Notes: generated by a model not told the origin, from the sequence alone. Counted from the first letter of the stretch, positions 44,368 through 53,351 are shown. The stretch: 64,000 nucleotides of DNA from Chromatiales bacterium (GCA_016789885.1 JAEUPZ010000025.1:1-64000), one strand, 5' to 3'. Numbers and translations are program-made.

Positions 44368-45015
44368 CCGCGGCGGCGCCGGCATCAGCGGCACCGCCGG
44401 CAGGCCCGGCAGCCGCGGCATCGGCCAGAACCCCGGCAGCGCCTCGACCCGTTCCAGCCAGGCCCGAACGGCGCGATACCCCGACGTATCGATGCCCCCT
44501 TCCGACGCCAGCATCACGTACGGATAACAGGCCAGGTCCGCCACCGTCGCGTGGGACAACGCCAGCCACTCCCGCCCGGCCAGGTGGTCGTCCATGATGC
44601 CGAGGATGCGATACCCCATCCGTACCCCCTGGGCGTAGTCGTAGGGCCAGTTCAGCAGCTTCACGGCCCGGGGGATCGCGAGGCCGTTCTGGATCTCGTT
44701 CGCCGACACCGACAGCCAGCGCATGATCCGCGCCAGCAGCGCCGGCTCCAGCGGCGCCCACTCGTGGCCGGACGCATCCGGGTACTGGCCGGCCAGGTAC
44801 ATCAGGATCGCGTGGGAGTCCGTCAGCACCAGGTCGCCGTCGACCAGCACCGGGATCTGGCCGAAGCGGTTTCGGGCCAGGAACTCGGCGCTCAGGTTCT
44901 CGTTGCGCACGAGGCTCACGGCCCGCGCCTGGTACGGCAGCTTCAGCAGGCGCAGCAGCAGCTCCACCTTGTAGGCGTTGCCGGAGCCGGGGCTCGTGTA
45001 CAGCGTCAGTTGCAT
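44362..45015 (-). CDS. Glutathione S-transferase family protein
   Basis: A 217-residue GST. The N-terminal thioredoxin-like domain starts MQLTLYTSPGSGNAYKVELL, with the catalytic Ser/Tyr region at TSPGSGNAYK. The glutathione-binding QIPVLVDGDLVLTDSHAI follows near residue 53-70, and the all-helical C-domain with HATVADLACYPYV near 155. ATG 45,015 gives the family start; the 17 residues upstream in the longer frame are not GST-like. Its last codons lie in a repeat element, so the extreme C-terminus (Pro-rich PAVPLMPAPPRG) may be recent sequence. Confidence 0.88.
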   Translation of the reverse strand: MQLTLYTSPGSGNAYKVELLLRLLKLPYQARAVSLVRNENLSAEFLARNRFGQIPVLVDGDLVLTDSHAILMYLAGQYPDASGHEWAPLEPALLARIMRWLSVSANEIQNGLAIPRAVKLLNWPYDYAQGVRMGYRILGIMDDHLAGREWLALSHATVADLACYPYVMLASEGGIDTSGYRAVRAWLERVEALPGFWPMPRLPGLPAVPLMPAPPRG

Positions 45016-45064
45016 GGCGGGGAGTCCTGCGCGAAGGGCGGCGGTTGTCCGGTAGACTCGTACC

Positions 45065-45655
45065 ATGCCATACGCCTACTACCGGCGCCTGCGCCCCTGG
45101 CAGCAACGCATCTACCGCCGCAGCGACGAGATCGTCGCCATCCCGGTACCCGCCGCCGGCGAGCTCACCCACGTTGCGCTCGGCATCGGCCAGGCGCTGG
45201 CCTCGGGCGACCCCCAGGTCACCACCCGGGCCAGCCACGAACTGCTGCGCCGGATCTGCGCGCGCCTCGGCGTCGCGGCCCCTGTGGTGACGGTGCTGGC
45301 GGAACGCCCCGCCGGCCACTGGGGCGAACTGCACGGCCTCTACAACCCCGGCGACACCGGCGGGCGCATCACCGTCTGGATGCGCACGGCCCGGCGCGGG
45401 CAGGTCGTGGCCTTCCGCACCTTCCTGCGCACGCTGCTCCACGAGCTCTGCCACCACCTCGACTACGCCCTGCTGCGCCTCGAGTACTCGTTCCACACGG
45501 CGGGGTTCTACAAGCGCGAGTCGAGCCTGTACCGGCAGCTGATCCCGCAGCTGCCGGCGACGCGGCGGCGGGCGCCGTCCCGGTCGCCGGCCAGCGGGCC
45601 TGGCGATCCAGCGGTCGCCCCAAGGATCGACAATCCGCAGCAGCATCTCGTCTAG
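45065..45655 (+). CDS. Small HExxH zinc-metalloprotein (SprT-like)
   Basis: A 196-residue protein with an HExxH zinc-binding motif, LLHELCHHLDY at about residue 125. The upstream helix and beta strand (GRITVWMRTARRGQVVAF) form the usual edge strand of a minimal gluzincin/SprT-like fold. No signal peptide is present, so it acts in the cytoplasm. The C-terminal 35 residues are Pro/Ser/Arg-rich and disordered. It diverges from the GST gene, with 49 bases between the starts. Confidence 0.72.
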   Translation: MPYAYYRRLRPWQQRIYRRSDEIVAIPVPAAGELTHVALGIGQALASGDPQVTTRASHELLRRICARLGVAAPVVTVLAERPAGHWGELHGLYNPGDTGGRITVWMRTARRGQVVAFRTFLRTLLHELCHHLDYALLRLEYSFHTAGFYKRESSLYRQLIPQLPATRRRAPSRSPASGPGDPAVAPRIDNPQQHLV

Positions 45656-45689
45656 CGCCGGCGACGTCACGCCCGACGCCGTGCCACCC

Positions 45690-46529
45690 ATGGCCGCTGC
45701 CCGCGCCACCGCTGCGCCCGCCGGGGATGGCGGGCCGCTGCTGGCCGTCGTGCACGAGGACGCCGACCTGCTCGTCGTCGACAAGCCGGCCGGCCTCGTC
45801 TGCCACCCCAGCAAGGCTGGCCCCCGCTCGAGCCTGATCGGCCGCGTCCGGCTGCATCTCGGCGACGGCGCGACCGCCCACCTGATCAACCGGCTCGACC
45901 GCGAGACCAGCGGCCTCGTGCTGGTCGCGAAGACCGACCCGGTCGCCCGCGAGCTGCGGCGGCTGTGGGAGACGCGCCAGGTCGAAAAGGAGTACGTCGC
46001 GCTGGTCCATGGGCACGTCGCGGACGACGCAGGTTGCATCGAGGCGCCGCTGGGCAAGGACACCGGGAGCCGCGTCGTCATCAAGGACTGCGTCCGGCCC
46101 GACGGTGCCGCAGCCCGCACGGACTACACGGTGCTGCAGCGCCAGCACCTCGCCACCGCCGATGGCCGCGAGCTGCCGGTGACGCTGCTGCAGGTCATGC
46201 CCCGCACCGGACGCAAGCACCAGATCCGCATCCACCTGGCCCACCTCGGCCACCCCATCGTCGGCGACAAGCTCTACGGCGGCTGCGAGGACGATTACCT
46301 CGCGCTGGTGGAGGACCGGCTGACGCCGGAAATCGTGTCGCGGCTCGTGCTCCGGCACCACGCGCTGCACGCCCGGGCGGTGCGTTTCACGTGGCGCGGT
46401 GGCCTGCGCGCTTTCACATGCGCCCTGCCGGCCTGGTGCCCGCACGACCACGCACAGGATGCCGGCGTCGCCAGCGCCACGGCCGGCGCAGTCCCTGGCC
46501 GCACCTCGCGGCACCCCGCAAGCCCGTAG
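45690..46529 (+). CDS. RluA-family pseudouridine synthase
   Basis: A 279-residue pseudouridine synthase. The family core is intact: VVHEDADLLVVDKPAGLVCHPS at the start, the catalytic Asp in LINRLDRETSGLV (near residue 75) and RTGRKHQIRIHLAHLGHPIVGD toward the end. There is no S4 domain, as in RluA, RluC-short and TruC types. It modifies rRNA or tRNA, target unknown. The C-terminus carries a ~30-residue low-complexity tail. ATG 45,690 is preferred to a GTG three codons upstream. Confidence 0.9.
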   Translation: MAAARATAAPAGDGGPLLAVVHEDADLLVVDKPAGLVCHPSKAGPRSSLIGRVRLHLGDGATAHLINRLDRETSGLVLVAKTDPVARELRRLWETRQVEKEYVALVHGHVADDAGCIEAPLGKDTGSRVVIKDCVRPDGAAARTDYTVLQRQHLATADGRELPVTLLQVMPRTGRKHQIRIHLAHLGHPIVGDKLYGGCEDDYLALVEDRLTPEIVSRLVLRHHALHARAVRFTWRGGLRAFTCALPAWCPHDHAQDAGVASATAGAVPGRTSRHPASP

Positions 46530-46552
46530 CCGGGCGCTCCCGGCCTGCCCCG

Positions 46553-47599
46553 TCAGCCGGACCGCAGGGCGGGAATCACCCGCTCGCCGATGAGCCGCAG
46601 CGCCTCCTCCGGCTCGTCGTGCAGTTCGAGCACGATGTCGGTGCAGCCGGCGGCGTGCAGCGCCTTCAGGTAACCGATCATGCGCGGCAGCCCGGCCGGC
46701 GTGCCGGTCAGGGTCAGCGCGTCGACGCAGCGGTCGAGCAGTTCGTCGGGCACGCCGTCCACGGTCCAGGCCTTGCGCGGCACCATGCCGTAGATGGCGG
46801 CCTTGTGGGCCTCGATGACGTCGTACTCCGCGTCGGTCATGAAGGTGTTCAGCACCCACCGGCGGAAGAGCCCGCGGTAGCCGAGCCACATGCGCGCCTC
46901 GCGCCGGGCGCGCTCGCCATCGGCATAGACGTGCCAGGCGACGAAGTTGGAGAGGCGGAACGGCTCGTCCTGCCGGCCGAACTCCCGCAGGTGGTCCCGG
47001 ACCCAGCCGATGCGCTCCTGGCAGATGGGCGGCGTCAGGTCCGACAGCATGGCGCCGTCGGCGAGCCTCGCCGCCATGCGCAGCATCTGGGGCTTGTTCA
47101 CGGCCACGTCGATGGGCGGCTTCGGCGCCGTGATCCAGGACGGGAAGTAGTTCGCCACCTCGAACATGCCACCGCGGAACGAGAAGGGCCGCTCGGGCGT
47201 CGCGCCCTTCAGGACCTGCACCGCCTCGCCGACGGCCCGCACCCGCTTCTCGGGCTTGATGCCGAGCGCCTGCAGCGCCTCGCCGCCGCCACCGAGCACG
47301 ATGCGGGCCCGGCCCTTCGCGTACTCGTTGAAGGTGTAGAAGCCCGTGGCGATGCGCACGGGATGCGTGTCGTAGGGGTTCACCGCGATGGCGCCGAGCC
47401 CGATGCGCGACGTGGCCTGGGCCGCCGCCACCAGGTTCGACCAGGGATCCCGGGAGGCCAGGTAGCTGGCGGTCCAGCAGGTGCCGACGCCCGCGGCCTC
47501 GGCCTGGACGGCGAGGCGCGCCAGCACGTCCGGCGGGGCCAGGGCATTGAGGACGACGTCGATGTTCAGCGGCGCGGCAGGCGCAGTGGCGGCGGGCAT
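46553..47599 (-). CDS. LLM-class oxidoreductase, probably F420-dependent
   Basis: A 348-residue LLM-superfamily protein of the same subfamily as the one at 19,611-20,621: LNIDVVLNALAP, SRIGLGAIAVNPYDTHP and LGGGGEALQALGI. It is divergent from the next LLM gene, with about 160 bases between starts. ATG 47,599 is used; a frame start 10 codons upstream is possible. The N-terminus has a ~14-residue Ala/Pro extension. Cofactor F420 is inferred from the complete pathway in the same window. Confidence 0.88.
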   Translation of the reverse strand: MPAATAPAAPLNIDVVLNALAPPDVLARLAVQAEAAGVGTCWTASYLASRDPWSNLVAAAQATSRIGLGAIAVNPYDTHPVRIATGFYTFNEYAKGRARIVLGGGGEALQALGIKPEKRVRAVGEAVQVLKGATPERPFSFRGGMFEVANYFPSWITAPKPPIDVAVNKPQMLRMAARLADGAMLSDLTPPICQERIGWVRDHLREFGRQDEPFRLSNFVAWHVYADGERARREARMWLGYRGLFRRWVLNTFMTDAEYDVIEAHKAAIYGMVPRKAWTVDGVPDELLDRCVDALTLTGTPAGLPRMIGYLKALHAAGCTDIVLELHDEPEEALRLIGERVIPALRSG

Positions 47600-47759
47600 G
47601 GCAGCTCCCGTGAGGTTCCGGCCGCCCACCGGCCGGGTATCCGCACGGTAGCCCGCCGCCGCCCGGCGGCCAACGGGTTGTACTGATTGGCAGCCCCGCG
47701 GGCCACGGTGCGATCATGCGGCCGCAACACCGGCGCCGGGCGCCGGCCGAAAGCCAGCC

Positions 47760-48803
47760 ATGCAGATCGACATCATCCTCGAGCCAGACCTGCCGCCGTC
47801 CCAGGTGGTGGAGCTTGCCGTCGCCGCCGAGAACTACGGCTTCCGCACGCTCTGGCACTCGAATTACCACCAGAACCCGGACGCCTTCATGATGCTGCTG
47901 CCGGCGGCGCTGGCGACCAAGCGCATCCGCCTCGGCGTGCTGGCCGTCAGCCCCTACGAGATGCAGCCGCTCAAGATCGGCAACGCGCTGCTGACGCTGA
48001 ACGAGTTCAGCAAGGGCCGGGCCGTGGTCGCCATCGGCGGTGGCGGCTCGGTCATGGGCGCCTGCGGCATCAAGCTCGACCCGAAGGCCCTGCGCATGGT
48101 GCGGGGCGTGCGCGAGGCCGTCGAGATCAGCCAGGCGGTGGTCTCCGGCAAGTTCCACATGGGCTACAAGGGCGAGGTCTTCCAGGTCTCGCGGCCGTTC
48201 CACCACAAGTGGAAGAAGGCGCCGACGGCGAAGGTCTTCACCTGCTCCACCGGCTCCCAGATGCTCGAGATGGCCGGGCGCGTGGCCGACGGCACGCAGA
48301 TGAGCGACGTCACCCCCGAGAAGATCGGCCACCACATGGAACACCTGCGCAAGGGCCTCGCCGAACGCAAGACGCCGGCCGAGGACTTCCGCATCGGCAA
48401 CTTCTGGGCCTGGCACGTCAAGGCCGACCGCGAGAAGTCGATGTACGAGGCGCGGCGCGAGCTCGTCTTCCGCGGCGAGCTGCTGCCGCCGAAGTACGAC
48501 ATGGAGCCCTACGTCACGGCGGAGGAGCGCCAGCTCGTCATCAACAAGTGGCAGAACTTTGCCAAGGCCTTCTGGACCCGCTCCGGCAAGATCGAGGACG
48601 TGCCGGAGGACATCGTCAACCGGCTGATCGCCGCCTGCTCGTCCGCCGGCGGCCTGGACGCCATCGACCAGCAGATCGAGCGCTTCAAGGTGTTCGAGCA
48701 GGCGGGCCTCACCGAGCTCTCCGTCCGGCTCTTCGACGAGCCGATGGAAGGGCTGAAGATCCTCGCCGGGCACGTGCTGCCGCACTTCGAGAAGTACGAG
48801 TAA
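47760..48803 (+). CDS. LLM-class oxidoreductase, probably F420-dependent
   Basis: A 347-residue LLM-superfamily protein, first of a two-gene operon. It opens MQIDIILEPDLPPSQVV, with IRLGVLAVSPYEMQPLKIG and IGGGGSVMGACGIKLDP. It is close to the neighbours at 46,553 and 48,823 but has TQMSDVTPEKIGHHM and other family-specific differences. Its stop is 19 bases from the next start. Substrate unknown. Confidence 0.88.
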   Translation: MQIDIILEPDLPPSQVVELAVAAENYGFRTLWHSNYHQNPDAFMMLLPAALATKRIRLGVLAVSPYEMQPLKIGNALLTLNEFSKGRAVVAIGGGGSVMGACGIKLDPKALRMVRGVREAVEISQAVVSGKFHMGYKGEVFQVSRPFHHKWKKAPTAKVFTCSTGSQMLEMAGRVADGTQMSDVTPEKIGHHMEHLRKGLAERKTPAEDFRIGNFWAWHVKADREKSMYEARRELVFRGELLPPKYDMEPYVTAEERQLVINKWQNFAKAFWTRSGKIEDVPEDIVNRLIAACSSAGGLDAIDQQIERFKVFEQAGLTELSVRLFDEPMEGLKILAGHVLPHFEKYE

Positions 48804-48822
48804 GCCTGGCGCGCAGGCCGCG

Positions 48823-49848
48823 ATGCACATCCACTTCATCTTCGAGCCCGACTCGCCGCGGCGGCTGGGCGACCTCGGCCGGCTTGCCGAGGAGCTCGGC
48901 TTCGACGCCGTGTGGCTGCCCAACATCCTGTCGGCCCGGGACCCGTTCCTGGCCTTCAGCTGGCTGGCCCGGGAGTCGCAGCGGGTACGCATGGGCCCGG
49001 TGGCCATCAGCCCCTTCGAGCTGCACCCGCTCAAGATCGCCAACAGCCTGCTGACGCTGAACGAGCTGTCCGGCGGCCGGGCGAACATCGTCATCGGCGG
49101 CGGTGGGGGCACGGTCATCGGCATGGGCCTGAAGCCCGACCGCCGCAGCGTGCACCCGCACATGGTGGCGGGCGTGCGCGAGTGCCTCGAGTTCCTCCGG
49201 GCCATCCGGCCCGACGAGGCCGTGACCTTCACGGGCCGGCACTGGCACATCGAGGCCTACCGTCCCGACTGGGCGACGCAGCCGCCGCCAAGGCTCTACG
49301 TGGCCGCGAGCCGGCCCCGCATGCTGCGCCTCGCCGGCGAGCTGGGTGATGGCGTCATGCTGAGCGACATCGCGCTGCCGGCACTGCCCGCGACGCTCGC
49401 GACGCTGCGCGAAGGCCTCGCCCTGCGGGCCACGCCGCCGCCGGAATTCCCGGTGAACAACCTGCTCGCCTGGCACGTCAAGCGCGACCGCACGGCCGCC
49501 TACGCCGAGGCCCGCCGCAAGCTGTGGGTAAGGGGCATCTGGGAGCGCGCGCGCATCGCGCCCTACCTGGCGCCGGCCGACTGCGACCGCATCGAGCAGA
49601 ACCTGCCGGCGCTGGCGGCGGCCTATCACCGCGGCAGCGATCCCGGCGACGTGGTCGGGACCGCCGTCATGGACGCCCTCGTCGATGGCCTGACGCTGAC
49701 CGGCGGCCTCGAAGACATCGACCGGATCGTCGGCGAGCTGCGCGCCATGCGCGACGCCGGTGTCACGGAGCTGGGCCTGCGCCTCTACGGCGAGCCCGAC
49801 GAGGCAATCCGGCTCGTGGCCGAACGGGTACGACCGGCGCTGGCGTAG
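48823..49848 (+). CDS. LLM-class oxidoreductase, probably F420-dependent
   Basis: A 341-residue LLM-superfamily protein, second in the operon. MHIHFIFEPDSPRRLGDL, VRMGPVAISPFELHPLKI and IGGGGGTVIGMGLKPD match the subfamily of the three relatives at 19,611, 46,553 and 47,760. All four keep the NPYDTHP/SPFELHP-type block and the GGGG phosphate loop, so they share an ancestor. A single enzyme class has therefore been amplified here. Confidence 0.88.
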   Translation: MHIHFIFEPDSPRRLGDLGRLAEELGFDAVWLPNILSARDPFLAFSWLARESQRVRMGPVAISPFELHPLKIANSLLTLNELSGGRANIVIGGGGGTVIGMGLKPDRRSVHPHMVAGVRECLEFLRAIRPDEAVTFTGRHWHIEAYRPDWATQPPPRLYVAASRPRMLRLAGELGDGVMLSDIALPALPATLATLREGLALRATPPPEFPVNNLLAWHVKRDRTAAYAEARRKLWVRGIWERARIAPYLAPADCDRIEQNLPALAAAYHRGSDPGDVVGTAVMDALVDGLTLTGGLEDIDRIVGELRAMRDAGVTELGLRLYGEPDEAIRLVAERVRPALA

Positions 49849-50102
49849 CCGTCGACGGCCACGGGCTCCCCGGGATGTCGTGGCTCGCGGCGGAACGACG
49901 AGCGGCAGAGGCGCGTCGGAAACGTTTATAAACCCCGCTGAGCCGTCCCTCGCACAAACACCCACTGGCCGCCTAAACCGTTGTTCCGGATGCGATCACG
50001 ACACCGGGCACCGGGCGAGAACGATTCTTGCATCCTGGAACTGACGCTGTGCGCCCGCGCCGCGCCAACCACGATAAACATCAGGATTGGGGGGAAATCA
50101 GC

Positions 50103-50375
50103 ATGAGCCACATCCGCAAGTCACTTGGCGTCGCAGCGCTGCTGGCGACCACGGCACTGGCGTCGAACGCCTGGGCCGGGACCGGGACTAACGTTGGAGG
50201 AGCTATCGGGGGGGGCTTCGTTGGAGGTTCAGGGGGCACTGGCGGTCCAACGTGTAACTTTGGCACCACCAACTGCACCCCCACCGTGACCGTGCCGGAA
50301 CCCGGTGCGCTCGAACTGCTCGTGGGCGGTGTGGCCGTCGGCATCGCGGCCCTGCGCCTGCGCCGACGGAAGTAG
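50103..50375 (+). CDS. Small glycine-rich PEP-CTERM protein
   Basis: A 90-residue exported protein. The signal peptide (LGVAALLATTALASNAWA) is followed by only about 40 mature residues, rich in Gly/Thr/Asn (GGAIGGGFVGGSGGTGG), then VPEPGALELLVGGVAVG and RLRRRK, the PEP-CTERM signal. Almost the whole mature protein is sorting signal plus a glycine tract, so it may be a surface or matrix filler peptide. A strong GGGGGGAAA ribosome-binding site sits 7 bases before the ATG. Confidence 0.85.
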   Translation: MSHIRKSLGVAALLATTALASNAWAGTGTNVGGAIGGGFVGGSGGTGGPTCNFGTTNCTPTVTVPEPGALELLVGGVAVGIAALRLRRRK

Positions 50376-50447
50376 CACCGCGGACCTGGCCCTGCAGGAC
50401 GCTACGCTGAGCGGCGTCCGGCAGGGGCTGGTATCCAGACGATCGCG

Positions 50448-51254
50448 ATGGCCGAGCGGCTTCTCTCCCACTACGCGACCATCCACTGGCTGACGGTCCT
50501 CGGCCTGATCGCGGGGATCCTGGCGCTTGAGTCACTCTGGCCTTCGGCTCAGCTGAGACATCCGCTGCGCCCGCGCTGGCAGGTCAACGTCGGGCTGCTG
50601 ATCGTGAACGAGGTCTTCCTGCGCCTCGCGGTACCAGTGGCCGCGGCCGTGCTGATCGCCCGGATGGGCTGGGGCCTGCTGGCGATGGTGCCGCTGGGAG
50701 GCGCGGTCGCCTTCGTCATCACCTGGCTGGCAATCGACCTGGGCCTTTACGCGGCCCACCGGCTGGCCCATGTGGCGCCTGCGCTGTGGCGGATCCACCG
50801 GGTCCACCACACGGATGCCGACGTCGACGTGACCACCGGCTTCCGCTTCCACCCGGTGGAAGCCTCGCTGCAATCGCTGGTGGTGATCGCCGTAGCCACC
50901 CTGCTCGGGAGCCCGCCCCTGGCCGTGGCAACCTATTCGCTGCTTATGGCCATCGTGGGCGTCGTGTCCCACGCCAACATCCGGGTGCCACGGCCCCTCG
51001 ACCTGGCGCTACGGTGGTTGGTCATCACGCCCGGCATGCACCGCATCCACCATTCGGTGCACGCGGCCGACTACGACAGCAATTTCTCGGTGGCCCTCTC
51101 CTGCTGGGACCGCCTGCTAGGCACCTATCGCGCCGAGGCAAGCGCGGGCACCGTGGAGTTCGGACTGGAACCACAGGATCCGCAGCGCGACCAGCATCTC
51201 GTGCCGCTGCTCCTGGACCCTATTGCGCCACGGGTGGCGCGCAAGGCCTGGTGA
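50448..51254 (+). CDS. Sterol desaturase / fatty-acid hydroxylase family membrane protein
   Basis: A 268-residue integral membrane di-iron enzyme. The histidine boxes are clear: HRLAHVAPALWRIHRVHH, then HANIR and MHRIHHSVH, which bind two irons. About four membrane helices surround them (for example LTVLGLIAGILALES). Family members hydroxylate or desaturate sterols, fatty acids or carotenoids; which substrate applies here is unknown. It stands alone on the plus strand. Confidence 0.9.
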   Translation: MAERLLSHYATIHWLTVLGLIAGILALESLWPSAQLRHPLRPRWQVNVGLLIVNEVFLRLAVPVAAAVLIARMGWGLLAMVPLGGAVAFVITWLAIDLGLYAAHRLAHVAPALWRIHRVHHTDADVDVTTGFRFHPVEASLQSLVVIAVATLLGSPPLAVATYSLLMAIVGVVSHANIRVPRPLDLALRWLVITPGMHRIHHSVHAADYDSNFSVALSCWDRLLGTYRAEASAGTVEFGLEPQDPQRDQHLVPLLLDPIAPRVARKAW

Positions 51255-51368
51255 GCTGAGCCGCGGCCACGACCCGGCTGCCGCTGGCGTGGCCTCGCCC
51301 GTGCGCGCCGCGCGGGCGTCCGGCGAGGCCCTTTGCCTGGCTGCGCCGCTGACGGTTACCCTCCCCGC

Positions 51369-51815
51369 GTGAGCGACAGCACCACGGCCGCCATCCCCCG
51401 CTACCCCACCGCCATCGACGCGTGGATCGTTGCGGCGACGCTGGCGGCCATCGGCGTCGCGCTGGCCGAGGCGATCGTCGTCTTCCCGGCCAGCCCCCCG
51501 GCGGCGTTCCTGTCGATGACCGTCGTGCTGCTGGTGGCGGGCTTCGTCGGAGCCTTCAGCTATCCCTGCGAGTACCTGCTGGAAACGGACCACCTGCTGA
51601 TCCGGGCGGGCTTCGCCCGCTGGCGCATCCCGTACGCGCGCATCTCGGCCGTCGAGCCGAGCCGCAGCCTGTGGGCGGGTCCGGCACTGTCACTGCGACG
51701 CGTGAAGATCGACTACGGCAGGCGCTTCGTGCTGGTGTCGCCGCGGGACCGGGAAGGGTTCATCGAGGCGCTGCGCGCGCGTGTAGTCGGCGCGCAGGCA
51801 CGGACCGCGCACTGA
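51369..51815 (+). CDS. Membrane PH-domain-like protein (DUF304-type)
   Basis: A 148-residue protein with two adjacent N-terminal membrane helices (AWIVAATLAAIGVALAEAIV; SMTVVLLVAGFVGAF). A bacterial PH-like domain follows (LLETDHLLIRAGFARWRIPYARI, residues 72-94, and SRSLWAGPALSLRRVKIDYG). It resembles DUF304/YdbS-type proteins. The GTG at 51,369 is preferred because the longer frame upstream reads as random sequence. Confidence 0.65.
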   Translation: MSDSTTAAIPRYPTAIDAWIVAATLAAIGVALAEAIVVFPASPPAAFLSMTVVLLVAGFVGAFSYPCEYLLETDHLLIRAGFARWRIPYARISAVEPSRSLWAGPALSLRRVKIDYGRRFVLVSPRDREGFIEALRARVVGAQARTAH

Positions 51816-51907
51816 CGCGCGCTGGACGGCCACAGCCCGGTCCAGGGCGCCAACAGCCAGCACGGCCCGCCAACCAGCCGGCCGTGGTCCTTGCCAGTGT
51901 CGACCAT

Positions 51908-51940
51908 ATGAGCGACTATTGACTCTCATTTGAGGAGGTG
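51908..51940 (+). promoter_or_regulatory. Leader of the toxin-antitoxin operon
   Basis: ATGAG and CTCAT form an inverted repeat with a 12-base spacer. Just downstream CTCATTTGAG is a 10-base palindrome touching the strong GAGGAGGTG ribosome-binding site. Such repeats over the ribosome-binding site suit antitoxin autoregulation. The half-sites are short, so this is tentative. Confidence 0.4.
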
Positions 51941-51947
51941 CGGAGTC

Positions 51948-52514
51948 ATGGCGAAGCCGGCCAGGCAGCCCCCGACCGACAAGCCGAGGGCCACCGGTCT
52001 CTACAAGGCCTCGGGACGAGTACGGGAACACAAGGTCCGTGAACCTCAGGGGGCCGCAGCGACGAGGGTCTTTGTGGCGGAGGTTCCGGCGACGGCGCGA
52101 GCCGTATACCGGTCGACGCCGGTAGAGCGCATCCGGATGGTCCGCACCGGTGTACCTGCGCGGTTCGTGGTTGATCTCAGCGCCGCCATGGCCCTGCCGA
52201 GGGAACGCCTGTACGCGGCGACCGGACTGGCGCGCGCCACCATCGACCGCAAGGTGACGAACGAGGATGTCCTGGCGCGCGGCGAAAGCGAGGCAGTCGT
52301 CGGCCTCACGCAACTGATCGGCCAGGCTGCAGCCATGGTCGAAGAGTCCGGCCCGGCCGGGGACTTCGACGCCGCCCGCTGGATCGGGGCCTGGCTGCAG
52401 CGCCCCCACGCCGCCCTCGACGGCAAGACCCCGGCGGAGTTCATGGATACCGCAGAGGGGCGGGCCCTGGTCGCCAACCTGCTCGCCCAGCAGCAGTCTG
52501 GCGGCTACGCCTGA
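51948..52514 (+). CDS. Antitoxin, Xre/MbcA/ParS type (DUF2384)
   Basis: A 188-residue antitoxin paired with the RES-domain gene. The C-terminal DUF2384-like domain contains AAMVEESGPAGDFDAARWIGAWL, residues 129-151, and ends HAALDGKTPAEFMDTAEGR. The middle has a short helix-turn-helix (LYAATGLARATIDRKV). Antitoxins of this group wrap the toxin's active site with their C-terminus and bind the operon promoter. ATG 51,948 follows GAGGAGGTG by 8 bases. The longer frame six codons upstream has no ribosome-binding site. Confidence 0.88.
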   Translation: MAKPARQPPTDKPRATGLYKASGRVREHKVREPQGAAATRVFVAEVPATARAVYRSTPVERIRMVRTGVPARFVVDLSAAMALPRERLYAATGLARATIDRKVTNEDVLARGESEAVVGLTQLIGQAAAMVEESGPAGDFDAARWIGAWLQRPHAALDGKTPAEFMDTAEGRALVANLLAQQQSGGYA

Positions 52515-52516
52515 CC

Positions 52517-53002
52517 ATGGTGACGCTGTACCGGATCGGTGTGGACACGCCGGCCTTCGGGGCAGACGACACGACCGGCGAGGGGGCGCGCCTGCACGGC
52601 GGGCGCTGGAACCGGCCCGAGACGCCGATGCTCTACACCAGCACGACCCGGGCGCTTGCCTACCTCGAGGCCCTCGTGCACCTGTCGGGCGGCGCCCTCC
52701 CCCTCAACCGGTACCTGGTCGAGTTGTCGGTGCCCGACGACCTCTGGGCGACACGCTCAACGTTCGATCCGGCGAGCCATGTCGGGTGGGATGCGCGACC
52801 ACCGGGGCTCGTGTCGATGGACTGGGGCGACCGATGGGCCAGGGGTGGATCCACCCTGCTGGCCGAGGTGCCGTCCGTCGTCATTCCCGCCGAGACGAAC
52901 GTGCTCGTGAATCCGCGTCACCCCCGGATCGGCAAGGTCCGCGCGCGCAAGAGCCAGCGCGTCGAGTTCGACGCGCGGCTGATTCCGCAGCTGATGCCCT
53001 GA
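52517..53002 (+). CDS. RES-domain toxin
   Basis: A 161-residue RES-family toxin that depletes NAD+ in cells when unneutralised. The RES motif residues are seen: an Arg near GGRWNRPETPMLYTS, a Glu in YLEALVHL and a Ser near RGGSTLLAEVPS. It begins 2 bases after the antitoxin stop, giving the standard order antitoxin then toxin. The intact length suggests a working module. Confidence 0.9.
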   Translation: MVTLYRIGVDTPAFGADDTTGEGARLHGGRWNRPETPMLYTSTTRALAYLEALVHLSGGALPLNRYLVELSVPDDLWATRSTFDPASHVGWDARPPGLVSMDWGDRWARGGSTLLAEVPSVVIPAETNVLVNPRHPRIGKVRARKSQRVEFDARLIPQLMP

Positions 53003-53087
53003 GCCCGGGGACGCGGCGAGGCCCGGCACGCGCGGTGCGCCGGGCCGATGCCCATGCGGAAACCCGGCTGACGAAATCCGTGGAGCG

Positions 53088-53351
53088 TCAGGCCTGCGGA
53101 CCGCCAGCCTCGGCGAGCAGCGCATCCACCTCGATCTCGGCCGCCAGCCAGTCGTCGAGCTCGGAGCCCGGCTCGAAGCCCCGCTGCTCGGCGCGGTAGT
53201 ACGCGGCCTCGGCGATCATGCGATACCGGTCCTCGCCGGCGAGGGCCGCCGTGTGCGAGGCCCTTGCCCCGGAACTGCGTCCCTGTCGGGCGCGACTGGC
53301 GGCGCCCGCCGCAGGCGACCGGCTGACGTTCGTACCGACGATAGTGGCCAT
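53088..53351 (-). CDS. DUF2934 domain protein
   Basis: An 87-residue protein whose last ~45 residues match DUF2934 (YRMIAEAAYYRAEQRGFEPG... with the closing DDWLAAEIEVDALL). The N-terminal half is Ser/Arg/Ala-rich. The start at 53,351 (MATIVGTNVSRS) is preferred to a much longer frame because that region is Arg-rich non-coding sequence. The function of the family is unknown. It lies between the toxin gene and the TPR peptidase gene, on the opposite strand to the toxin. Confidence 0.75.
   Translation of the reverse strand: MATIVGTNVSRSPAAGAASRARQGRSSGARASHTAALAGEDRYRMIAEAAYYRAEQRGFEPGSELDDWLAAEIEVDALLAEAGGPQA

Noticed and set aside
45369-49250. 1,293-residue minus-strand frame across GST to LLM genes
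   Set aside because: It crosses several well-supported genes on both strands and has no recognisable domain.
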